Made by a program: the position numbers and the translations under genes. Below are positions 9,185 through 17,623 of a stretch of DNA of 64,000 nucleotides, piece after piece; position 1 is the first letter of the stretch, and the number at the start of each line of letters is the position of its first letter. Location: the NCBI GenBank assembly GCA_036504155.1, contig DASXVQ010000152.1, positions 62,001-126,000 on the forward strand, in the 5' to 3' direction. The notes beneath the pieces were generated by a model, which was not told where the DNA came from, did no database searches, and saw nothing but the letters and a program-made list of their open reading frames with translations. This DNA comes from JACRCT01 sp036504155. GTDB taxonomy: Bacteria > Myxococcota > Myxococcia > Myxococcales > UBA5297.

Positions 9185-9940
9185 ATGACCAGCGCGCGCC
9201 CCGTTCAGATGGACTTCGGTGGAGCCTTCAGCCGCCCGCCGCCGGCGACCCTCGCCCTGATGATCGTGACGGGCGTGGTGAGCGTGCTCGCCATGGTGGA
9301 CGTGGGGTTCGGGACCCACGGCTGGCTGGGCCGCAACCTCGCCTTCGCCCCGTCGCAGGTCCTCGCGCTCAAGCTCTGGACCCCCTTCAGCTACCTCTTC
9401 CTCCAGACCGATCCGCTCTCGCTCATCCTCTACGAGGCCTTCGGGCTCTGGATGTTCGCCGCGCCCCTGGAGCGTTCGTGGGGGCAGCGGCGCTTCCTCT
9501 TCTACTTCTTCGCGACCGGCGTCGGCGCGGCGCTCTTCGTGACCGGCCTGGCGCTGCTGCTCCCCTCGTTGATGGGGGCCGGGTCGAGCGGCACCTGGGT
9601 GGCGGGCGAGGCCGTGCTCCTCGCCTGGATCCTGATGAACTGGCACGCCACCGTGTACCTGTTCGTCATCCCGGTCCGCGCGCCGGTGCTGCTCCTGCTC
9701 TCGCTCGGGCTGCCGGTGCTTTACGCGCTGATGGGCCAGTGGCAGCCGTTCGTGACCCCGCTGGTGGCGATGGGCATCGGCTACCTGCTGCTCAAGAAGG
9801 GCATCTCGCCCAGGCGCGGCTGGCTGCACCTGCGCGCCTGGTGGATCGACAAGCAGCTCAAGCGGCGCTCGCGGCACCTGCAGGTCGTGCCGCCGCCCGG
9901 GAACGACCGAGAGCCGAAGAAGCCGAAGTACCTGAACTAG
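9185..9940 (+). CDS. rhomboid-like membrane protein, probably without protease activity
   Basis: 251 residues with about six hydrophobic helices. The first (LALMIVTGVVSVLAMVDV), the following loop (LWTPFSYLFLQTDPLSLILY) and the Leu-Trp-Met-Phe-Ala-Ala-Pro-Leu-Glu segment match the rhomboid layout. A Gly-Ser-Ser-Gly motif near residue 137 occupies the place of the catalytic Gly-x-Ser-Gly. The last helix (FVTPLVAMGIGYLLLKKG) lacks the His that completes the Ser-His dyad in active rhomboids, where Ala-His-Leu-Gly-Gly is usual. A basic tail of about 50 residues (RRGWLHLRAWWIDKQLKRR) follows on the cytoplasmic side. This may be a derlin- or iRhom-like binding protein. The start at 9185 has no clear ribosome-binding site. 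Confidence 0.7.
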   Translation: MTSARPVQMDFGGAFSRPPPATLALMIVTGVVSVLAMVDVGFGTHGWLGRNLAFAPSQVLALKLWTPFSYLFLQTDPLSLILYEAFGLWMFAAPLERSWGQRRFLFYFFATGVGAALFVTGLALLLPSLMGAGSSGTWVAGEAVLLAWILMNWHATVYLFVIPVRAPVLLLLSLGLPVLYALMGQWQPFVTPLVAMGIGYLLLKKGISPRRGWLHLRAWWIDKQLKRRSRHLQVVPPPGNDREPKKPKYLN

Positions 9941-10216
9941 GCCGGGCTCATCACACCGTCCTCTCCCATCACCTCTGCGCTTGGCGCGGATGGTTCGGAT
10001 TCGGGGCGCCAGCGCAGGCGGAGAGGGAGTCGAGCCCTCCGCCACCGCCTTGGGATCTCCGCGAGAACAGGGCCTCCCCTGACCCCGGGGAAGAAGGAGG
10101 AGGCGGGCCCTCGGCAAGAGGCGGATGCGAGCACGGCCCCCTCGCCCCTTCGCGCGGGTACGGCAGGCGCGGAGGCCTGCCGCTCCGAACTCAGGGACCC
10201 GAGGGCCGGCGAAGGC
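9941..10216. other. intergenic region between convergent genes
   Basis: No gene is supported here. At 10162-10168 and 10175-10181, GGCAGGC and GCCTGCC form a perfect 7-bp hairpin with a 6-nt loop, a possible terminator for either convergent gene, though without a T tract. A dispersed repeat copy begins at 10217. Confidence 0.5.
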
Positions 10217-10237
10217 GGGAGAGGGTCGGGGTGAGGG
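10217..10237. repeat. dispersed GGGAGAGGGxCGGGGTGAGGG repeat, copy 1
   Basis: A 21-bp motif that abuts the stop codon of the amidase gene. It matches an inverted copy at 31695-31715 in 19 of 21 positions by eye and resembles the right arm of the hairpin element at 22654-22674. Motifs of this kind (read as Leu-Thr-Pro-Thr-Leu-Ser when translated) are common intergenic repeats in GC-rich Gram-negative genomes. Confidence 0.6.
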
Positions 10238-12853
10238 CTACTTCCTCCGGCGCACCAGCGCCGCGAGCATCGACGCCAGCCCGAGGATCGTGAGGCCTTC
10301 GCCGCCGGACGCGCAGCCGCAGGCGCCGGTGTTGGCGACCGGCAGCTTGCCGCCGTCGGCGCCCGTGCCCGCGTCGATCGCCGAGCTCGCGGGGACGATG
10401 GTCACCGTCAGCGACGCCGTCTCTCCGCAGGCGCCGGTGGCCACGAGCTCCACCGTGGTCTCGCCCGAGACCGCGAAGTCGGCCAGCGTGAAGGTGTTCT
10501 CGGAGACGTCCACCTGGGTCCCGTTGGCGGTGACCTTGATGGCGTTCATGCCCTTCACGTTGCCCTTCAGGGTCACGGTCGAGCCGGAGGCGGCGACCTT
10601 CCCGTCCGCGCCCGGAGGGGGCTCGGTGATCTCGATGCCCGGCGCGGGATCGGTCCCCGCCGGCACGCCGACGTTGGAGGTGCCCCGCCGCTCGTCGGAG
10701 ACGGAGACGCCCTCGACCGAGGTCAGGTGCCCGCCGGCCTTCACGCGCAGGAAGTAGTCGCCGGGGGCGGCGTCGATGCACCAGGTTCCGTCCGGGCTCT
10801 TCGTCGTCGCCGAGGCCACCGCGGCGGCGCACAGGTCGGCGGAGGGCAGCAGCTCCACCGTCGCCCCGCCGATGCGCGCCGACTCGCCGCCCGTGCCCTC
10901 GGCGGCGGTCTCGTAGACGAAGCCGCAGAGGCCGGTCTTGAAGTGCACGGTCACGCTGGCCTCGCCGCTGCCGGCGCCGTTGGTGGCGGTGACCTTGAGG
11001 GTGGTGTCGCCCGGCGGGACCTTGACCGGGGCGCTGAACGCGGCGCCGGCGCCGATGGGCGCGTCCACCGACTGGCCCGCCCACTCGATCTTCACCGTCT
11101 TCACGTCGGTCGCATTGTCCACCTGCCCGGTGAGGTCCAGCTGCGCCTCCTCGAGCGTCGCGCCGTCCGCCGGGGCGGTGATGATCACCTTGGGCGGGGT
11201 CAGCACGGTGCCGCCGTCCTTGGTCAGGCCGATCGACCCCCAGGTCGCGCAGGTGGCGGGGGTGGCGCACGCCTCGACCGTCTTGGTCGACGAGCCGGTC
11301 TTGTAGCCGGTCAGCGCGGCGGTCGCGGTGTGGGGGCCGGCCTTGACGTCGTCGAACTTGAAGATGGCGTCGGTGGGCCGCGCCGCGGTCGAGGCGCCGG
11401 TGTCCAGGGTCACCGTCGCCCCGGGCAGCTTCTTGCTCATGTCCGAGGGGTTGGCCTCGTTCACCTCGTAGACCGCGCCGTAGTACTGGCCGTTGGTGGC
11501 GGTGGCGGTCCCGTCCAGGCCGATGGAGCCCCAGGAGTCCGCGCCGGCCACGACCGTGCGCGTCACCGATGCGCCCTGGTAGCCGGCGGCGCTGGCGGTG
11601 GCGGTGTAGCTGCCGGGAGCGACCGTGAAGGTGTACAGGCCGGTCGCGTCGGTGGTGGTCGAGGCGCCGCTGGAGAGCTTCACCGTCGCGCCCGCGAGGC
11701 GGCTGGCGGCGTCGTTGGTGGGGTTCTTGTAGACGAAGCCCAGGATCCTCCCGGTGCCCGAGCCGCCGCAGCCGCTCTCCACGTAGCTCATGAACTTCGT
11801 CCAGTTCCACCCCGAGCCCGGGTCGGTGTGGCCGGGGCCGCAGTACAGGTCGTTGGCCTCCTTGTGGCCGATGACGTGCGCGCGGTCGCAGGGGAAGCCG
11901 TGCCGGGTGCAGATGGACTTCACCAGCTTGGCGCTGGCGCAGTACATGGCGTCGGTGTACCAGCGGCCGGGGTCGTCGATGTACCCCTCGTGCTCGATGC
12001 CCACCGAGCGCGGGTTCACGCAGGTCGCGTGCCAGGCCTTGAGGTACTCCTCCACCAGCTGGTCCACCTTGCCGGCGGAGCTGACCACGTAGTGCGCCGA
12101 GGCCTGCGCCGCGGAGTTCAGGAGCCAACTGACGCAGCCGGAGAAGCCGCCCTGGCAGGTGTGGATGACGACCATGTTGATGGCCGAGCCGCGGCTGGAG
12201 GAGTTGGGCGACGGGCCGACCCAGTCGGCTTCGGAGTAGTCGGGGCGCGCCTCGAAGCCCATCTGCCCCAGCTCGTTCGGCAGCAGCGTCACCCTCGCCT
12301 CCGGGTGCGCCAGCACCGCCAGCGAGAGCCCCTGCTCGTCGAGGCCCTGCGCGCCCTGCGCCAGCACGTCCAGCACCTGCGCCGCGTAGTGCGGGCCCCA
12401 CTCGCCCAGCCCGGAGTAGCGCTGCAGCGCCGGCTTCCAGCCCGGCAGCGAGGTGGGCAGCCCGCCCCCCTCGCGGGCCAGCTCGGCCAGCACCAGCGCC
12501 GCGCCGCGCACGTTGGCCCGGGCGTCGTGCTGGAGCGACCCGACGGTCGCGCCGGACAGCTCGGCGGCGCGCGGCAGCGTCGAGCCCGCCCGCAGGTGCA
12601 TCACGCCGTAGCCGTCCAGCGCCGAGGGCTGACCGGCGCGCTGGCTGAAGCGCGACTCCGAGTAGCCGATGGCGAGCAGCAGGTCGACCGGGACGCCGCT
12701 CTCCAGCGAGGCCTCGGCGAACTGGGCCGCCAGGGGCGAGCTGCCGCGCTCGGCGGAGAGGGTGGGGTCGACCGCGGTCGTGCCGCACGCGGCCAGGAAC
12801 GCCGCGGCGAGGGTCGCCAGGGCGAGGGGGAAGGGACGAGGGGGACGAGTCAT
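10238..12853 (-). CDS. lipoprotein N-acetylmuramoyl-L-alanine amidase with repeat domains and MYXO-CTERM-like tail
   Basis: 871 residues from ATG 12853, with GGAAAGG upstream. The N-terminus is a lipoprotein signal (LAAAFLAAC). Residues about 45-170 resemble a lysozyme-like transglycosylase fold (LLLAIGYSESRF). An Amidase_2/PGRP zinc amidase follows: VVIHTCQG near 226, SAHYVVS, GHKEAND near 331 and GHTDPGSGW near 345 supply the zinc and catalytic positions. Then come two carboxypeptidase-regulatory-like beta domains (LAGATVKLSSG and PGATVTLDTG), Ig-like segments, and a C-terminus of Gly-Ala-Cys-Gly-Cys-Ala-Ser followed by a hydrophobic stretch and Arg-Arg-Arg-Lys. The last element is the MYXO-CTERM layout. 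The enzyme should cut the bond between muramic acid and the peptide at the cell surface, in wall remodelling or in attack on other bacteria. Confidence 0.88.
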   Translation of the reverse strand: MTRPPRPFPLALATLAAAFLAACGTTAVDPTLSAERGSSPLAAQFAEASLESGVPVDLLLAIGYSESRFSQRAGQPSALDGYGVMHLRAGSTLPRAAELSGATVGSLQHDARANVRGAALVLAELAREGGGLPTSLPGWKPALQRYSGLGEWGPHYAAQVLDVLAQGAQGLDEQGLSLAVLAHPEARVTLLPNELGQMGFEARPDYSEADWVGPSPNSSSRGSAINMVVIHTCQGGFSGCVSWLLNSAAQASAHYVVSSAGKVDQLVEEYLKAWHATCVNPRSVGIEHEGYIDDPGRWYTDAMYCASAKLVKSICTRHGFPCDRAHVIGHKEANDLYCGPGHTDPGSGWNWTKFMSYVESGCGGSGTGRILGFVYKNPTNDAASRLAGATVKLSSGASTTTDATGLYTFTVAPGSYTATASAAGYQGASVTRTVVAGADSWGSIGLDGTATATNGQYYGAVYEVNEANPSDMSKKLPGATVTLDTGASTAARPTDAIFKFDDVKAGPHTATAALTGYKTGSSTKTVEACATPATCATWGSIGLTKDGGTVLTPPKVIITAPADGATLEEAQLDLTGQVDNATDVKTVKIEWAGQSVDAPIGAGAAFSAPVKVPPGDTTLKVTATNGAGSGEASVTVHFKTGLCGFVYETAAEGTGGESARIGGATVELLPSADLCAAAVASATTKSPDGTWCIDAAPGDYFLRVKAGGHLTSVEGVSVSDERRGTSNVGVPAGTDPAPGIEITEPPPGADGKVAASGSTVTLKGNVKGMNAIKVTANGTQVDVSENTFTLADFAVSGETTVELVATGACGETASLTVTIVPASSAIDAGTGADGGKLPVANTGACGCASGGEGLTILGLASMLAALVRRRK

Positions 12854-12945
12854 GATGGGGCCTTTCCGGCGCGGAAGGCCGAGCATCATAGCTCCGCGGG
12901 CGCGGACCAGGGCAGCGACGATGGAGCGCCTAGCGGGGGGCGGGG

Positions 12946-15900
12946 TCAGCCCCGGGCGATGCTCTTGACCGCGTTCCGGTAGATGTAGATGCGGGCGGTG
13001 TTGGTGCGGGCGTCGGCCGGGAACATGAAGAAGCCGTTGTCCTCGGGGCGGTAGGCCGGGGCGAAGCCCGCGACCTGACGCTCGTCGTGGAAGGTCACGC
13101 GCAGCTTGTTGCCGCTGGGCTGGGGCGGCTTGGCCCCGGGCCCGAGCAGGAAGAAGACCGCCTTCAGGCGCTTGGCGGGCAGTCGCTCCGGAGGCTGGCC
13201 GGCATAGACCTCGAGGTCGAGGATCTCGGCGTCGAGGTTCAGGTTGCGCACTGTGCCGCGCTTCACCTGGCCCTCGAGCGTGTGGACGATGACGCGGTGC
13301 TCGCCAGGGATGATCGCCGACTGCGGCTGCGCGGGGGCGGCCGCAACCGCGGGACGCGCGGCCGGCGCCGGCTGGGGCATCGGCATCGGCATCGGCGTGA
13401 TGGGCCTGGGCAATGCCGGGGCCGGCGGCGCGGCCATCCGCGGCGGAGCCACGAGCGGGACCACGGGCGGCTGCGGGTGGCCGAAAGGAGCAGCGGGGGC
13501 TGCGGCAGGCGCGGGCGGCCAAAGGTCCGCCGGCGGCGCCGCGAACGGTGCCGGCGCGACGGGGGCGTGGGCCGCCATCGGGGTCGGGGCGGGGAGAGGC
13601 GCGGGAGCCGGGTGGGCTGGCAGCGGCTCGTCGTCGAGGATGTCGATCTCCTCGATGGCCTCGACGTCCTGCGAGCCCAGCCGGGTCGGGATGGCGGTCG
13701 GCATCGGCGGCGCCGAGCCCCAGGCGGCGGGCGGCGGCGGCGGGGCGGCCGGCGCAGGCTGGAACGGGGCCGGCATCGGGTGGGGTGACGCGATGGTCAG
13801 CGGCGCCGGGGAGAACGGAGAAGGCTGCTGCGCGGCCGGCATTGGCGCCGACCACTCCTCAGGAAGCTCCGCGACGACCGGGGCCGGCGCGACGGGCATC
13901 GGGGCCGGAGCCGGGGCGACCGGCCGCGCCGCCACGGGCGCGGTGGGAGGCACCGAGACCGCGAAGGCCGGAGGCGGGTAGGCGGGAGCCGGGGAGGCCG
14001 GGGGCGCCGCAGCCAGCTGCATCTGCGTGCCGTCCGGGGGCGACATCTCGAAGGCCGGTGCGTCGATTTCCGCCTCGCCCAACTCCAGCACCGGCTCCTC
14101 GGCCGCGGGGGCGCTCTGCTCCGGGGGAGTGTAGATGCCGACGGGGATGACGCCCTCGCCCGGCGCCGGCGCGGGGGCCGCGTCGGCCGCGGGTTCGCTC
14201 GGCTGGTAGGACAGGAACTCGTGGGCGGAGGCGAGCTCGACCTGGCCGGTGTCGTCCTCGGGGAGATCCAGCGCCTGAACCGCGTTGGGGTCCTGCCACT
14301 GGCCCGGGGTCACCTGCTCGACCATGCTCGGGTCCATCTGGACCGACCCGAAGGCCACCTCTTCGGCGGGCATGGTGTTCTGGAACGTCACGAATTCGGA
14401 GGCCGCGGCGAGCGGGACCTCACCGGTCGACGGCTCGTCCGGCAAGGTGATGAAGGCGGGCTGGGCGAAGGCGGCCTCGGCAGCAGGCTCGGGCGCGGCG
14501 GCGAAGGCGAAGGCGGGCTGGGGGACCGGTTGGGCCGTCGCCTCGGGGTCCAACGAGGTCGGAGCGCCGAAGAGCGAGCGGTCCGGGGTCGCGAAGTCCG
14601 TCGGCTCCTCGGAGAAACCTGCGGCCGGGGGCGTTCCGAACAAGGAGCCGTCGTGAGACGGGCTCGCAGGCTCGGCGGCTGCGGCGGCATCGGGAGTCGC
14701 GTTCGGGTCCCAGGAGGACGCCGACCAGTCCGCGGCGGGCGCGGCGGCGGCCAAGTCCGGAGCCGGTGCCGGGGTCGCGTTGGGCGTGGCCGGGACGGCG
14801 TCCGGCGCCGTGGGAATCTCCTGCCAGTCCTGCGGGATGTCGAGGCTGTCCGCGAGTGCCGGCACTTCGGCCGGGAGAGCCTCGGGCGGCGCGGCAAGGA
14901 CAACCGCGGGCTCGGGGACCGGCGCCGCAGCGACGGGCAAGGGCTCCGCCGGCGCCGCGGGCACCAGTTCGGGCACGACTTCAGTGGCCTCGAGGACCGG
15001 TAGCGCTTCGGGGATCGCTTCCACGGCCGCAGGTTCGGCGCCGGGGATGGACCAGTCGGAGGCGGGCTCCGGGGTTGGCACTGCGGCGGCTTGCGGCTCG
15101 GGAACGGCGGGGGCCGGAGCGGGCGCGGCTTCCACGAGAGCGGGGGCCGGAACGGCTGCGGCGACGGGCTGCGGCTCGGGAGCGACTTCAATCGGAGCAG
15201 GAGCCGGGACGGCCGCGACGGGCTCCGGTTCAGGGAGGACTTCGACTGGAGCGGGAGCGGAAATGGCGGCGACGGGCTCGGGCGCAGGAATGACTTCGAT
15301 CAGAGCAGGAGCAGGAACGGCGGCGACGGGCTCGGGCGCAGGAATGACTTCGATCAGAGCAGGAGCCGGGACGGCGGCGACGGGCTCGGGCGCGGGAACG
15401 ACTTCGATCGGAGCGGGAGCAGGGACGGCGGCGACGGGCTCGGGCGCAAGAACGACTTCGATCGGAGCAGGAGCCGGAACGGCGGCGACGGGCTCCGGCG
15501 CAGGAACGGCTTCGATCGGAGCAGGAGCCGGGACGGCGACGACGGGCTCGGGTTCAGGAACGACTTCGATCGGAGCAGGAGCCGGAACAGCGGCGACGGG
15601 CTCCGGCGCGGGAACGACTTCGATCGGAGCAGGAGCCGGGACGGCGGCGACGGGCTCGGGCGCGGGAACGACTTCAATCGGAGCAGGAGCCGGGACGGCG
15701 GCGACGGGCTCGGGCGCGGGCGCGGGAACGACTTCGATCGGAGCAGGAGCCGGGACGGCGGCGACGGGCTCGGGCGCGGGAACGACTTCGATCGGAGCAG
15801 GGGCCGGAACGGCGGCGACGGGCTCGGGCGTGGGAACGACTTCGATCGGAGCAGGGGCCGGGACGGCGGCGACGGGCTCGGGCGCGGGAACGACTTCAAT

Positions 15901-17016
15901 CGGAGCAGGGGCCGGGACGGCGGCGACGACCTGCTCCGGCACGGGAACGGCCTGCGGCTCCGGAGCGGCGGGCTTCGGCTGGGGTGCGGCGCCAGCCGCG
16001 GACGGCATGACGTATTCCATCGCATCCATGGGAGCGGGCTTGGCAGGCTCCTGCTCGGGGATGCACTCGATGGATGAGTCGGAGGCCAGCAGCACCGGCT
16101 CAGCGGACTGCGGCAGCGGTGCTGGCTCGACGCGAGCGGGCTTGGCGAGCTCCTCGGGGATGCACTCGATGGCGGAGTCGGTGGCGATGAGGATGGGCCC
16201 GGCAGTCGGCGGCGGCGCCGCAGGCTCCTTCTCCGGGATGCACTCAATGGACGAATCGGTCGCCAGAAGGAGGGGTTCCGCCGGTTCCGCCTGCGGGGCT
16301 GGCGCCGGGGCGGCTCGAGGCGCCGCCGCCGACCAGGCCGGAACGACCGCCGGCTGGGGCGCAGGCTGTGGAGGCGGCGCCGGAGCCGGAGCCGGGACCT
16401 CGACGGCGTCCAGCGAGCCGAGGGCGCCCGCCACATCGCCGTCGTCCAGCAGCGGCGGGGCGCCGGGAGACGGGTTCTGCACGTGCCAGGGCGTCGACGA
16501 CGGTTGCTGGGCCGCGGGCGCCTTTTGGGCGAAGGGCTGGGAGAACGGCTCGGCCGGCGGGCCGGACTGCGGCTGAGGTGCGGGCTGTGCCTGGACTTCT
16601 GCCTGGGCCGGGTAGAGCGACGCCCAGTTCTGGGTCGCGGCGTCCCAGACGTAGCCCCCGGCATAGGCCTGCTCGTAGGCCGGGTCCAGCCAGCACCCGG
16701 ACTGCATGTCGAAGCCGGGAGGGTAGTAGGTGCCGTCAGGACCCCAGTGGGGCTGCGCCTGATGGTCGAAGCCCTGGACCGGAACCGGAGCGTCGCTCGC
16801 CCAGGCGTTCGGGTTCTCCATGGCCTGGGCGGGGATCGCGGGCTGTTGCTGCAGGGGCACTGGGGTCGTCGGCGAAATCAGCGAGCTGCTGTTGCCGCCG
16901 ACGAGCGTGCGGAGGGAACGCCAGCGAGCCTCTTCCTGGGCCGATAGCGATCCGTTGATCCGCTTGTCGTCGAGGAAGCGGAATTCCCGCATCGCGTCTT
17001 TTAGGGTGTCGGGCAT
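12946..17016 (-). CDS. giant Pro/Ala/Val repeat protein with C-terminal globular domain
   Basis: 1356 residues. The N-terminal 30 residues are a charged helix (KDAMREFRFLDDKRINGSLS). The middle is intrinsically disordered, with three copies of an Asp-Ser-x-Ile-Glu-Cys-Ile-Pro-Glu motif near residues 255-325 and about 14 tandem units of 18 residues (VAAVPAPAPIEVVPAPEP). A second pair of motifs, ASEFVTFQ and AHEFLSYQ, lies further on. The last ~115 residues form a folded domain beginning GEHRVIVHTLEGQVKRGTVR. It contains LKAVFFLLG and GFFMFPADARTNTARIYIYR and resembles a domain I associate with myxobacterial PilZ-type or DUF6982 proteins. There is no signal peptide, so it is probably cytoplasmic. 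The layout (charged helix, long flexible spacer, terminal domain) suggests a scaffold or tethered regulator. The function is unknown. Confidence 0.85.
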   Translation of the reverse strand: MPDTLKDAMREFRFLDDKRINGSLSAQEEARWRSLRTLVGGNSSSLISPTTPVPLQQQPAIPAQAMENPNAWASDAPVPVQGFDHQAQPHWGPDGTYYPPGFDMQSGCWLDPAYEQAYAGGYVWDAATQNWASLYPAQAEVQAQPAPQPQSGPPAEPFSQPFAQKAPAAQQPSSTPWHVQNPSPGAPPLLDDGDVAGALGSLDAVEVPAPAPAPPPQPAPQPAVVPAWSAAAPRAAPAPAPQAEPAEPLLLATDSSIECIPEKEPAAPPPTAGPILIATDSAIECIPEELAKPARVEPAPLPQSAEPVLLASDSSIECIPEQEPAKPAPMDAMEYVMPSAAGAAPQPKPAAPEPQAVPVPEQVVAAVPAPAPIEVVPAPEPVAAVPAPAPIEVVPTPEPVAAVPAPAPIEVVPAPEPVAAVPAPAPIEVVPAPAPEPVAAVPAPAPIEVVPAPEPVAAVPAPAPIEVVPAPEPVAAVPAPAPIEVVPEPEPVVAVPAPAPIEAVPAPEPVAAVPAPAPIEVVLAPEPVAAVPAPAPIEVVPAPEPVAAVPAPALIEVIPAPEPVAAVPAPALIEVIPAPEPVAAISAPAPVEVLPEPEPVAAVPAPAPIEVAPEPQPVAAAVPAPALVEAAPAPAPAVPEPQAAAVPTPEPASDWSIPGAEPAAVEAIPEALPVLEATEVVPELVPAAPAEPLPVAAAPVPEPAVVLAAPPEALPAEVPALADSLDIPQDWQEIPTAPDAVPATPNATPAPAPDLAAAAPAADWSASSWDPNATPDAAAAAEPASPSHDGSLFGTPPAAGFSEEPTDFATPDRSLFGAPTSLDPEATAQPVPQPAFAFAAAPEPAAEAAFAQPAFITLPDEPSTGEVPLAAASEFVTFQNTMPAEEVAFGSVQMDPSMVEQVTPGQWQDPNAVQALDLPEDDTGQVELASAHEFLSYQPSEPAADAAPAPAPGEGVIPVGIYTPPEQSAPAAEEPVLELGEAEIDAPAFEMSPPDGTQMQLAAAPPASPAPAYPPPAFAVSVPPTAPVAARPVAPAPAPMPVAPAPVVAELPEEWSAPMPAAQQPSPFSPAPLTIASPHPMPAPFQPAPAAPPPPPAAWGSAPPMPTAIPTRLGSQDVEAIEEIDILDDEPLPAHPAPAPLPAPTPMAAHAPVAPAPFAAPPADLWPPAPAAAPAAPFGHPQPPVVPLVAPPRMAAPPAPALPRPITPMPMPMPQPAPAARPAVAAAPAQPQSAIIPGEHRVIVHTLEGQVKRGTVRNLNLDAEILDLEVYAGQPPERLPAKRLKAVFFLLGPGAKPPQPSGNKLRVTFHDERQVAGFAPAYRPEDNGFFMFPADARTNTARIYIYRNAVKSIARG
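15175..15940 (-). repeat. 54-bp coding tandem repeat, about 14 units
   Basis: Consecutive 54-bp units encode an 18-residue block of Val-Ala-Ala-Val-Pro-Ala-Pro-Ala-Pro-Ile-Glu-Val-Val-Pro-Ala-Pro-Glu-Pro. Units differ mainly at third positions and at a few Pro/Glu/Thr/Leu swaps. One unit near 15720 has a 6-bp in-frame insertion (one extra Ala-Pro). The array lies inside the large gene on the minus strand and keeps frame throughout. Such near-identical arrays expand and contract by slippage and recombination. Confidence 0.9.
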
Positions 17017-17191
17017 GCCTTCGTCCTTCGGGGCGCTGGACGTGCGCGCAACCCGTCATCCTAGCATCCGTGCGAGGCCGTTCAACGAGCTTTCCGTGGG
17101 AAATCAAGGACGTCGGCTGCCTGTCTGCAGGTGTGCCGACCGGCCTCGCGCTTCAACGACCGTGCTCGGGCGTGGTAAGTACCTACCCCTC

Positions 17192-17623
17192 ATGGGGCTG
17201 TCGCTCACCTGCCGTTACGAAGCCGACGAACTGGTCGTCCACCTGGGCTTCGCGCCCGATGGGGGCCGGGTCGCGAGCGGCGCGGACGTCCACGCCTTTC
17301 GCTCCGCGGCGGAGGCGCGCTGCTCCCCGCTCAAGCAGAAGGTCCACCTCTTCTTCGATCTGACGAACCTGACGGTCGAGGCGGAGCAGGTCGAGGCCTT
17401 CTCGGCGTCCAAGCGCGAGCTCAGCGCGCGATTCGGCCTGTCCACCTGGCACTACGGCGGAGCGCTGGCCGAGCGCGTCATGGTCCGCAACGACTGCACT
17501 CGCCGCGGCGAGAAGCCCAACCTCTTCAAGACCGTGGAGGAGGCGCTCGCCGCTTTCCGCAAGGAGCGGCGCCGCATCTCCGCCGAGATGCCCTCCTCCG
17601 GCGAGGGCGCCCGGCGTCGTTAG
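17192..17623 (+). CDS. hypothetical protein, 143 aa, possible STAS-like fold
   Basis: The frame is open further upstream, but ATG 17192 (MGLSLTCRYEADELVVHLGF) starts the well-conserved-looking part. It follows the divergent spacer shared with the giant repeat gene. The chain alternates strand and helix. HLFFDLTNLTVEAEQVEAF resembles the Asp-Leu-Ser/Thr region of STAS or anti-sigma-antagonist-like proteins, but the similarity is weak and I do not assign a function. The C-terminus is basic (FRKERRRISAEM). Its TAG stop at 17621-17623 directly abuts the stop of the convergent gene at 17624. Confidence 0.65.
   Translation: MGLSLTCRYEADELVVHLGFAPDGGRVASGADVHAFRSAAEARCSPLKQKVHLFFDLTNLTVEAEQVEAFSASKRELSARFGLSTWHYGGALAERVMVRNDCTRRGEKPNLFKTVEEALAAFRKERRRISAEMPSSGEGARRR

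Noticed and set aside
15175..15940. Regular 54-bp spacing that could be mistaken for a CRISPR array
   Set aside because: The units are contiguous and coding, with no unique spacers between them.
15091..16077. Long plus-strand frame reading Arg-Asp-Gly-Gly-Asp-Gly-Leu repeatedly
   Set aside because: It is the antisense shadow of the 54-bp coding repeat in the minus-strand giant gene and has no ribosome-binding site.
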